From: Mycetocola_B reblochoni
GTDB taxonomy: Bacteria > Actinomycetota > Actinomycetes > Actinomycetales > Microbacteriaceae
Assembly: GCF_003667525.1 (NCBI RefSeq)
Contig: NZ_RCUW01000010.1
Location: 1 to 64,000 of the forward strand
Direction: 5' to 3'
Length of the DNA stretch: 64,000 nucleotides
Position numbers and translations under genes: made by a program. This document shows, in pieces, positions 1-6,759 of the stretch; position 1 is the stretch's first letter; each line of letters begins with the position of its first letter. The notes under the pieces were generated by a model that saw only the letters and a list, made by a program, of their open reading frames with translations, was not told the origin of the DNA and did no database searches.

Positions 1-127
1 TTTCGCACTGATCAAGCAATGGCGCGGCATCGCGACCCGCTACGACAAACTCGCCATCACCTACAGAGCCGGAGCCGTCCTCCACGCCTGCCTCACCTGG
101 GCGACCCTATTAGGAGACACGCCCTAG
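1..127 (+). mobile_element. Right end of an IS5-family insertion sequence (truncated by window)
   Basis: The first 123 bases encode the C-terminal tail of a DDE transposase and run directly into CTAG (124-127). CTAG fits the 4-bp YTAR target reported for part of the IS5 family, and the last bases before it (about 108-123, ending GAGACACGCC) are the likely right terminal repeat. The left end lies outside the window, so the repeat and the target duplication cannot be confirmed here. The element abuts the 3' end of the oxidase gene on the other strand. Confidence 0.6.
2..127 (+). CDS. IS5-family transposase, C-terminal fragment
   Basis: The frame opens at the window edge and gives 41 residues ending in a TAG stop. 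The tail contains WRGIATRYDKLA, which is typical of the C-terminus of IS5-family (IS4/5 superfamily, DDE) transposases, where R-x-x-x-R-Y-D-K follows the catalytic glutamate region. Catalytic residues are outside the window, so activity cannot be judged. The stop codon lies in the CTAG that appears to be target sequence, so the element may borrow its stop from the insertion site. It contains a TTA leucine codon (109-111 region), which is rare in genomes of this base composition. Family assignment rests on a short tail. Confidence 0.7.
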   Translation, partial: FALIKQWRGIATRYDKLAITYRAGAVLHACLTWATLLGDTP

Positions 128-1437
128 TCGCCGAGGATGCGGGTCAGCTCGGGGTTGCCGAACACACGCTCGGGGTCCAGGCGGTCCCTGACGGCGAGTG
201 CGTCCGGAAGGCGCGGGTAGCTCGCGCGGAGCTGCGCCGCGCTCCTTCCATGCAGCTTTCCCCAGTGCGGACGGCCGCCCAGCGCGACGAGGCGCTCCTC
301 GACGGCGGCGAAGTAGTCCTCGTGCTCGTCACGGAGGTGGCGGTGCACCGCGATGTAGGCCGTCCGCCGGCCGGACGCGGTCGAGAGCCAGAGCCCGTCG
401 GCCGCGGCGAAGCGCACCTCGACGGGGAACGAGATCCGCCAGTCGTTCTCCTCGATGACCCGGCGCACCGCCTCGACCGCCTCGGTGACGCGCTCGGCGG
501 GGACGGCGTACTCCATCTCGCGGAACCGCACGAGTCGCGGGCTCGCGAACACCCGGTCCGAGCGGTCCGTGTACTCCCTGGTGCTGTGCAGGGCCGTCGC
601 CGTCGTGTTGATCCTCGCCGTCCACGCCGGCCGGAGGGTCGCGAGCCCGCACGCGAGAGCGAGAGCGCCGTTCTGCATCACGATGTCGTTGCTCCAGCGG
701 GCGAGGGGCGCGGGTGCGTCGACGGGCTCGTCGGCCGGTCGACGCTCCAGGGTCTTGACGATGACGTCGTCGGTGTGGGGGAACCAGAGGAACTCGAGGT
801 GATCGGCGGTCTCCGCTCGCGCCAGCGCCGAGCCGACGGCCCCGGCGAAGGGCTCGACCGTCTCCGTGGCCCGCAGCAGGAAGCGGGGCACGCAGCGCAG
901 GGTGATGGTGTCCACGACGCCGAACGCGCCGAGGCCGAGCGCGAGCAGGGGCAGCAGCTCGGGATGGTCGTCCTCTCCGACACGGATCCGCTCGCCGTCG
1001 GCGGTCACGAGCGTCAGTGCCGCGACCATCGCCGCGAGGCCGGGGTGGCCGAGTCCCGTCCCGTGCGTCCCCGTCGCGGTCGCCCCCGCAAGCGTCTGGA
1101 CGTCGATGTCGCCGAGGTTGTCGAGCGCGAGTCCCTCGGCGGCGAGCGCCGCGGAGACGCGGTGAAGCGGCGTCGCGGCGGGGAAGGTGGCCGTGCGGCG
1201 GTCCCTGTCGACGCTGATGAGACCGCTCAGGGCGCCGAGGTCGAGCTGCACGCCGATGCGGTCGACCGGCGTCGCGACGCCGCTGAACGAGTGCCCCGAG
1301 CCGACGACCTTCACGGGGGTGCGCGCGGCGGCTGCGGCGGCGACGACGCGCTGCAGCTCGCCGACGTCCGCGGGCCGTTCGACGCGGGAGGGGGCACTCC
1401 GCTGGGTCCTTCCCCAGTTCGTCCAGTTCCGCGTCAC
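124..1437 (-). CDS. FAD-linked aldonolactone oxidase (D-arabinono-1,4-lactone oxidase family)
   Basis: The product has 437 residues, the usual size for the VAO-fold sugar-lactone and alditol oxidases. Residues about 12-180 form the FAD-binding PCMH domain; GSGHSF (residues 47-52) carries His50 at the position that binds FAD covalently in AldO-type enzymes, and ATGTHGTG follows. The C-terminal substrate domain contains HWGKLHG near residue 395, the signature of the aldonolactone oxidase C-terminal region. It should be a cytosolic flavoprotein that oxidises a sugar lactone or polyol with O2 and makes H2O2. The exact substrate (arabinonolactone, gulonolactone, xylitol) is not readable. The gene ends in the CTAG that borders the IS5 end, but the C-terminus (VFGNPELTRILGD) looks complete. 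Confidence 0.85.
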   Translation of the reverse strand: MTRNWTNWGRTQRSAPSRVERPADVGELQRVVAAAAAARTPVKVVGSGHSFSGVATPVDRIGVQLDLGALSGLISVDRDRRTATFPAATPLHRVSAALAAEGLALDNLGDIDVQTLAGATATGTHGTGLGHPGLAAMVAALTLVTADGERIRVGEDDHPELLPLLALGLGAFGVVDTITLRCVPRFLLRATETVEPFAGAVGSALARAETADHLEFLWFPHTDDVIVKTLERRPADEPVDAPAPLARWSNDIVMQNGALALACGLATLRPAWTARINTTATALHSTREYTDRSDRVFASPRLVRFREMEYAVPAERVTEAVEAVRRVIEENDWRISFPVEVRFAAADGLWLSTASGRRTAYIAVHRHLRDEHEDYFAAVEERLVALGGRPHWGKLHGRSAAQLRASYPRLPDALAVRDRLDPERVFGNPELTRILGD

Positions 1438-1538
1438 GTCCCCACTCTGCCCCCTCGTGGACGCCGGGTGGCGTCCTCCCGGCGCGTGTCGGCCGCGAAC
1501 GTTTCCGGACCCGGTCCGACATCATCCGGCCGCGGTCG

Positions 1539-1567
1539 TTGACCTGAAGCCGGAACTGGGTTGGAAT
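1539..1567 (+). promoter_or_regulatory. Candidate sigma-70-type promoter for the Ig-like membrane protein
   Basis: TTGACC (1539-1544), 17 bases, then TGGAAT (1562-1567). The predicted transcription start falls at about 1574-1577, that is, on the GTG chosen as start codon, so the mRNA would be leaderless. This also helps decide the start, because no Shine-Dalgarno sequence precedes that GTG. Confidence 0.45.
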
Positions 1568-1576
1568 GAGTGCACT

Positions 1577-3781
1577 GTGGATTCTCGCGTCAGCGGTGCA
1601 TTCCCCCATCCACGGGGCGCAGGGGTGGGTGGGGAGTCTGCGGAACCCGGATTCGGGCCGCGAACGACCTCTCGCCCCCGTCTTGTCGCGCTCGGGCTCG
1701 CGGCGGCGCTGACGATCGGGCTCGTGCTCGGCGCTGGGCTCCCCGGCGGCGGTGTCGCGCAGGCCGCTCCCTCCCCCTCCCCCGGTTCAGAGGAGTCCAC
1801 GAGCTCGACGACCCCTCCCGAGGAGTCCTCGCGGCCCGTCACCATCGACCACGGCGACCCCACCCCCGACGGCCGGGTGACCGTCACCGGGGACAAGGCG
1901 CCCGGCGCGACCGTGCACATCCGGATCGGGGACGCGACCGAGCCCTCCTGCATCAGGGACGGCGACGAGTCCTCCTACCGGTGCGAGCTGCGGGGGCTGC
2001 CGAGCGGTGACAGCATCCGGATCGGTGCCACCCAGCGAGATGCGGCCGGCACCACGAGCGAGGCGTCGACGAGCGTGTCCTTCATCGCCGCCCCGAGCAT
2101 CAACCCCGCCCCGGTCGCCGCCTTCGGCATCATCGGCGGACGCGGATACCCGGGCGCGACGGTGACGGTCACGATCAACGGGTCCTCGACGGTCACGGCC
2201 ACGGTCGGCTCGGACGGCAGCTGGGTGGTCTCGCTCGAGGAGCTCGGGCTGCCCGCTGGCAGCTACCGGCTGAGTGCCACCCAGACCGCCCCCTTCGGCA
2301 CGAAACCGGTGTCCGCACGGAGCGCGGAGGTGACCACACGCCTGGAGTCGGAGCGGCCCGCGGCTCCGGAGCTCCGGGCTCCGCGCGACGGCGCCGTCGT
2401 CCCCGCCTCCGGAACGAGGGCGTCCGGAACCGGTGTACCGGGCGCCACGGTGACCGTCGGCTATGGCAACGCCGACCACGAGGGCGTGGCGTGCAGCGCT
2501 CCGGTCGCCGACGACGGCTCGTGGAGCTGCACCATCGACGGGGGCGGGCCCGGCGGCGACTTCCGGCTGAGCGCCAGCCAGCGCACCGAGGCGGGGATGA
2601 CCTCGACGCCCTCCACCGCCGTGACGATCAGCTTCGCCCAGGACCCGACCGCGAGCCCGGACACGGACGATGAGACGGCCACGCCCGAGGACACGGCCCG
2701 GCCGGAGAACCCGGCGACCCCGAGCCCGACCGCACCGCCGGAGGGTCAGGACACCAGTGACGAGCCGGAGGACGGGCAGAGCTCGACCCCCGGCGCGCCG
2801 GGCGAGGACGGCACATCCCCCGCCGGGCCGGAGCAGGGCGGAGACGACGAGGGCCCGAGCCCCGTCGCCTCGATGCTCACCGCGCAGAGCATCTGGGCCG
2901 GGGGCGGCGCCCCGCTGGTGATCGCCCTCGCGCTTCTTCTCGCCGTCGGCGCCCTCACCGCGCTCCGGCGCCCCCTCCTCGCCGCGCTCCCGTCCGGTTC
3001 CGGCGCCCACGCACCGCGTGCAGCCATCGGGCGCCGGCCACGGCACGCGATGACGGCAGGGCTCGGCGGTCTCGGCCTCGGCGTCCTCGTGTCGGCGGCG
3101 GCAGGTGCGGTGTACCTCAGCCTGCCGCAGGTGGTCGAGCCGACGTGGACCCGCGTGCTGACCGCAGCGCTCATCGCGACCGTCATCGTGAACGCGGCAT
3201 CGCTGCTGACCGCGCTACGCTCGCTCGGCGGGCGCGGCGGGGCCGAACCGGTGCTCCGCGTCAGCGTCGTCGGGCTCGTGCTCCTGGCGGCGACGGCCGT
3301 CCTCAGCCGGGCCACCGGGACCGAGCCCCCGGTGCTGTTCGTTCTGCTCGCCGCCGTGCAGACCGCCCCGGTGGTCGCGGCCGCGGACCGGCGACGGCTG
3401 GCGCTCCGACGCCCCGTGGTGCTGCTCGTCCTCGGCGCGGCGGCCGTCGCCGTCGCCGTGCTGCTCCAGTCGTTCCCGTCGTCCGCGGGGACGCTGGCCA
3501 CGGAGACGGCCGTGCTCACCGCCTCGGCGGCGCTCGGCTCGGCCGCGGTCGGCATGCTGCCGCTGCCCGGCCTCGACGGGCTGGAGCTGTGGCGGTGGTC
3601 CCGCCGACGCTGGCTGCTGCTCGGCCTCCTCTGCGCCGGCGGCGCGGCGCTCCTGCTCGCCCCGACCTCGTCCGCGTGGGTGCCGATCGTCCTCGGCGCG
3701 GCGGCGCTCCTGGTCCTGGGCGCCTCGGCCGTCACGATGCTCTGGACCCGCGTGGTCCGGCCCGCGCTCGACGCGGACTGA
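1577..3781 (+). CDS. Ig-like-repeat surface protein with multi-pass membrane C-terminus
   Basis: The GTG at 1577 gives 734 residues. The open frame extends further upstream, but that part overlaps the oxidase on the other strand. A hydrophobic signal segment (about residues 38-60) precedes roughly three bacterial Ig-like repeats (about 80-360) carrying the recurring pattern PGATVTV...DGSW. Then come an acidic, Pro/Thr/Gly-rich linker and, from about residue 435, six to eight hydrophobic helices. Between the last helices is LPLPGLDGLELWRW, which resembles the second motif of M50 membrane proteases, but no HExxH is present. The layout suggests an exported sensor or adhesion domain held by a membrane domain. 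No specific function is recognised. The next gene is 70 bases downstream, same strand. Confidence 0.75.
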   Translation: MDSRVSGAFPHPRGAGVGGESAEPGFGPRTTSRPRLVALGLAAALTIGLVLGAGLPGGGVAQAAPSPSPGSEESTSSTTPPEESSRPVTIDHGDPTPDGRVTVTGDKAPGATVHIRIGDATEPSCIRDGDESSYRCELRGLPSGDSIRIGATQRDAAGTTSEASTSVSFIAAPSINPAPVAAFGIIGGRGYPGATVTVTINGSSTVTATVGSDGSWVVSLEELGLPAGSYRLSATQTAPFGTKPVSARSAEVTTRLESERPAAPELRAPRDGAVVPASGTRASGTGVPGATVTVGYGNADHEGVACSAPVADDGSWSCTIDGGGPGGDFRLSASQRTEAGMTSTPSTAVTISFAQDPTASPDTDDETATPEDTARPENPATPSPTAPPEGQDTSDEPEDGQSSTPGAPGEDGTSPAGPEQGGDDEGPSPVASMLTAQSIWAGGGAPLVIALALLLAVGALTALRRPLLAALPSGSGAHAPRAAIGRRPRHAMTAGLGGLGLGVLVSAAAGAVYLSLPQVVEPTWTRVLTAALIATVIVNAASLLTALRSLGGRGGAEPVLRVSVVGLVLLAATAVLSRATGTEPPVLFVLLAAVQTAPVVAAADRRRLALRRPVVLLVLGAAAVAVAVLLQSFPSSAGTLATETAVLTASAALGSAAVGMLPLPGLDGLELWRWSRRRWLLLGLLCAGGAALLLAPTSSAWVPIVLGAAALLVLGASAVTMLWTRVVRPALDAD

Positions 3782-3851
3782 GCGGACCGCGCACCGGACG
3801 GACCACGCACCGGACGACCCATCCGCGCCGGTGCTCCCCTAGGCTCGAGGC

Positions 3852-4484
3852 GTGCGCCTTCTCCTCCTCTCCCTCGGCACCGGTGCCGTCCCCGGCTTCC
3901 TCGACGCCACCGTCGGCACGGACAGGGCCGCGACCCGCATCGGCTACATCGACGACGCCGCGGTCCCCCACGCGGGCGCGCCCTTCGTCGCGGCGGAGCA
4001 TGCAGCGCTCGGCCGCTTCGGGGCCGCGATCACCGACATCACCGTCGGCTCCCTGCCCGATGCCGAGGCCGTCGCCGCCGCACTGGCCGGGCTCGACGCG
4101 GTGTACGTCTGCGGCGGGGAGAGCTTCGCGCTCCTCGCGGCGCTGCGCCGAACCGGAGGGGACACCGTCCTCACCGCACTGGTCCGCGCCGGGCTGCCCT
4201 ACATCGGCTCGAGCGCGGGATCGATCGTCACCGGGCGCAGCCTCGAACCGCTCAGCCTGATGGACGACCCGGCGCTCGGTGAGGGACTGACCACGCGCGA
4301 CGGGCTCGGCCTCGTCGACACCGTCGTCGTACCGCACGCCGACGGCGCTCTCCCGCCCTACCCGGCGCCGCTCATCGACCGCATCGTCGGCGAGTACGGC
4401 CGCGACTACCCGCTGACGCTGCTGCGCGACGACCAGGCAGTGCTCGTCGACGACGACGGCGTCCGCATCGTCGTCTCCGCCTGA
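3852..4484 (+). CDS. Peptidase E-like serine peptidase (S51 family)
   Basis: The protein has 210 residues with the class I glutamine-amidotransferase-like fold of peptidase S51. CGGESFALL (about residue 90) and the nucleophile elbow GSSAGS (about residue 120, central serine) match PepE, and VVPHADG about 40 residues later may supply the catalytic histidine region. Family members are cytosolic dipeptidases that prefer N-terminal aspartate; cyanophycinases share the fold, so the substrate is inferred. Translation starts at a GTG with little upstream Shine-Dalgarno. It is convergent with the rhodanese gene. Confidence 0.85.
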   Translation: MRLLLLSLGTGAVPGFLDATVGTDRAATRIGYIDDAAVPHAGAPFVAAEHAALGRFGAAITDITVGSLPDAEAVAAALAGLDAVYVCGGESFALLAALRRTGGDTVLTALVRAGLPYIGSSAGSIVTGRSLEPLSLMDDPALGEGLTTRDGLGLVDTVVVPHADGALPPYPAPLIDRIVGEYGRDYPLTLLRDDQAVLVDDDGVRIVVSA

Positions 4485-4535
4485 GGCCGACGCGTACGCC
4501 CCACGACCCCGACGAGGCCTCCGGCCGGCGACCGA

Positions 4536-4853
4536 TCAGGCGTCGGGTGTCTCGTCCCGCACGACCGGCAGGCCGGCCTCCGCCCAGGCGGTGATGCCGC
4601 CGCGAACGTTGACGGCCTCACGGCCGCTCTGCTCCAGGTATGCGGCGACGCGCGCGCTCCGCCCACCGGAGTGGCAGAGCACGTACAGCGGTTCGGCGTC
4701 GGGCAGTTCGCCCACGGACTCGAGGAAGCGGCTCAGGGGGATCGACACGGCGCTGGCCAGGCGGACACGCTGCAGCTCGTCCGGCTCCCTCACGTCGACG
4801 ATGACGGCCCCGTCGCCGAGTGCGGCCAGTTCTGTCACATCGATCTCACGCAT
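4536..4853 (-). CDS. Single-domain rhodanese-like sulfurtransferase
   Basis: Starting at MREIDV (ATG at 4853), this gives 105 residues, the normal length of a GlpE-type single rhodanese domain. The active-site loop CHSGGRS has the catalytic cysteine and the C-x-x-G-x-R pattern of active thiosulfate sulfurtransferases, and VDVREPDE is the conserved N-terminal motif. The frame is open for another 23 residues upstream, but those have no domain character. It should act in the cytosol in sulfur transfer or sulfide handling. The MFS gene ends 40 bases upstream on the same strand, so cotranscription is possible. Confidence 0.88.
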   Translation of the reverse strand: MREIDVTELAALGDGAVIVDVREPDELQRVRLASAVSIPLSRFLESVGELPDAEPLYVLCHSGGRSARVAAYLEQSGREAVNVRGGITAWAEAGLPVVRDETPDA

Positions 4854-4893
4854 GCGCCCATTCTCGCATCGGGTCGATGTGCGACACGAGCGA

Positions 4894-6144
4894 TCATCTG
4901 TGCGCGTCCGGGCGGGCGGCACGCCAGCCGAGAATCGGGGAGGCGCAGCACACTCCGATCAGCAACCACAGCACGGGTGTCCACGATCCGGACGCCGCGT
5001 GCACCGCGCCGACCAGGGGCGCGCCGACGGCGGCGAGCGCGAAGCCGCCCGTCTGGGCGAACGAGGACAGCGCGGCCGTGTGCCCGGCGTCTCGGCCGCG
5101 GCGGCTGTAGATGAGCGCGGGAAGCGCCTGCCCTCCCCCCAGGCCGATCCCGAGCAGGGGGACTCCGAGACCGAGCAGGAGCGGGGCCGACGGAACGGTC
5201 AGGATGACGAGGATGCCGAGCAGGGAGGTGACCGCGATGGCCAGCATCGTGCCCAGCTGGCTGCGTCGTCGCCCCGCGTGAATCGGCGCGAGACCGCCAC
5301 CGAGGGCGACCCCCGCGATGAGGATGCTCTGACCGGTGCCTGCCTGCGCCGCGGTGAGGCCCGCCGCGATGAGCACCGAGGGGAGCCAGGCCAGAAGCGC
5401 GTAGAAGAGGACGCTCTGAACCCCGAAGAACAGCAGTGCGCTCCAGCCCGCGGCGCTTCGCCAGACGGGTGTGCGGGAACGGGCGCTCGGTGCCCGGCCC
5501 GCCGCCGCGCCGTGCGGGTGGCCGAGCGCTCCGGGCACGGCGACCTCAGCGTCATCCCCGTCGCCGGGCGGTGCGCCGACCCCGGCGTGCTCGCCGCCGT
5601 GCACCCTGACCCAGGCCGCTCCGACGACGGCTGCCGCCGCGGGGAGGACGGCGGTCGCTATCGCCGCCTCCCAGCTCCCGGTCGCCGTGGCGACGGGAAC
5701 CGCCGACCCGGCGATGACGGCCGATCCGACGCCCATCATCGCGCCGTACACACCGAACATCCGCCCGGAGTCGCGCGACGAGTAGCGGGTCCGGATCAGC
5801 ACGGGGATCAGCACGTTCCCCCCTCCGATCGCGAGGGCGGCGACGAGGGTGCCCGCGACGAGCCCGCCGGTGCCCCACGGCCGGATCGCTGCGCCGAGCA
5901 GAGCCGTCACCGTTGACCAGAGCAGCAGGCGGTCGGCGGAGACCCGACGGAGCAGCCAGGGCACGAGGCCGGCGCTGACCGCCATTCCCAGCGGGGGAAG
6001 CACCCCGAGCATTCCGACGACCGCCCCGTCCCACCCGGCCAGCGGCGCCAGCGGCCCCGGCTGCCCGAATGGGGCACGACTGTTCAGGCTGAGCAGGACG
6101 ACGGAGGAGAGCAGAAGCGCTGCGCGGGCGCGGGGCGTGGGCAT
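4894..6144 (-). CDS. MFS transporter, CynX/NimT-like
   Basis: The 416-residue protein has about 12 hydrophobic helices with a longer hydrophilic middle loop (about residues 190-235). The start NSRAPFGQPGPL and the pattern RAPFG...GPLAPL resemble the CynX/NimT group, whose members export or take up small anions such as cyanate or 2-nitroimidazole. The loop between helices 4 and 5 has GNVLIPVLIRTRY, typical of that group. It is transcribed away from a MerR regulator 101 bases away, which probably controls it. Substrate unknown. Confidence 0.82.
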   Translation of the reverse strand: MPTPRARAALLLSSVVLLSLNSRAPFGQPGPLAPLAGWDGAVVGMLGVLPPLGMAVSAGLVPWLLRRVSADRLLLWSTVTALLGAAIRPWGTGGLVAGTLVAALAIGGGNVLIPVLIRTRYSSRDSGRMFGVYGAMMGVGSAVIAGSAVPVATATGSWEAAIATAVLPAAAAVVGAAWVRVHGGEHAGVGAPPGDGDDAEVAVPGALGHPHGAAAGRAPSARSRTPVWRSAAGWSALLFFGVQSVLFYALLAWLPSVLIAAGLTAAQAGTGQSILIAGVALGGGLAPIHAGRRRSQLGTMLAIAVTSLLGILVILTVPSAPLLLGLGVPLLGIGLGGGQALPALIYSRRGRDAGHTAALSSFAQTGGFALAAVGAPLVGAVHAASGSWTPVLWLLIGVCCASPILGWRAARPDAHR

Positions 6145-6194
6145 CGGGGCCTTTCGTGGGGATCACGGACCCGAGAATCCTGCACGCTCATGTA

Positions 6195-6210
6195 CGCTTG
6201 AGCGCAAGTG
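6195..6210 (+). promoter_or_regulatory. Candidate MerR-type operator between MFS and merR genes
   Basis: CTTG (6197-6200) and CAAG (6205-6208) form an interrupted dyad (CTTGAGCGCAAG) in the divergent gap. SoxR and CueR-like operators use CTTGA/TCAAG arms, so the site would suit the adjacent MerR. The arms are short and no convincing -35/-10 pair with a 19-20 base spacer was found around it. Confidence 0.3.
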
Positions 6211-6245
6211 GAGCGCGGCGAACGTTCCGCCCCGAGGAGGAGCCC

Positions 6246-6662
6246 GTGACCGCCGATGGCCTGCACTCCATCACCGAGGTCGCCGAGGCGTTCGGCCTGA
6301 GCGTTGCGACGCTGCGGTTCTACGAGGAGCGCGGGCTGATCTCCGCGACCACCCGTATCGGCCGGGTCAGGCACTACGACAGGGACGCTCTGCGCACACT
6401 CGCGTACGCCCTGCTCTGGCATCGCGACGCCGGGCTCGGGGTGACCGACACCCGTCGCGTCATGCGGATGGACCACTCGTCCGAACGGCACGCCCTCATC
6501 GCCGAGCAGCTCACCGGGATCGAACGACGGATCGCCGGCCTCCAGGACGCCGCGCGAACGCTCGAGCACCTGCGCGAGTGCCCCGCGGACGACCCCACGG
6601 ACTGCCCGCACACCGGTGCCAGGCTGCGGACGATCGTCGACGCGGCCCTGCCGCCCTCCTGA
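6246..6662 (+). CDS. MerR-family transcriptional regulator
   Basis: GTG at 6246 is preceded by GAGGAGG at ideal spacing and gives 138 residues; the longer open frame upstream is ignored. Residues 5-70 form the MerR winged helix (ITEVAEAFGLSVATLRFYEERGL), followed by a dimerisation helix. The C-terminus has two cysteines in CPADDPTDCPHTG, a possible ligand or metal site, although such paired cysteines are also common in members that sense drugs. It sits divergently beside the MFS gene and likely regulates it together with itself. The inducer is unknown. Confidence 0.88.
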   Translation: MTADGLHSITEVAEAFGLSVATLRFYEERGLISATTRIGRVRHYDRDALRTLAYALLWHRDAGLGVTDTRRVMRMDHSSERHALIAEQLTGIERRIAGLQDAARTLEHLRECPADDPTDCPHTGARLRTIVDAALPPS

Positions 6663-6715
6663 GCACGGCGTCGGCGACCGCCGCCGAGCGCGTCGGCCGC
6701 CGACGCGGGGACGAC

Positions 6716-6754
6716 CGTGCCCTTCCCCGAGGCCACGCCGCGGGGAAGGGCACG
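6716..6754. terminator. Bidirectional hairpin terminator between merR and the serine hydrolase
   Basis: CGTGCCCTTCCCC (6716-6728) pairs perfectly with GGGGAAGGGCACG (6742-6754) around a 13-base loop, between two convergent genes. There is no U-tract on either side. Confidence 0.75.
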
Positions 6755-6759
6755 ACGGG

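Noticed and set aside
19..1542. 507-codon plus-strand frame opposite the FAD oxidase
   Set aside because: The minus-strand protein has the FAD motif GSGHSF and a complete C-terminus; the plus frame has no recognisable domain.
3782..3851. Direct repeat GCACCGGACG in the gap before the peptidase E gene
   Set aside because: Two copies of a ten-base GC-rich word are weak evidence; no dyad or promoter geometry goes with it.
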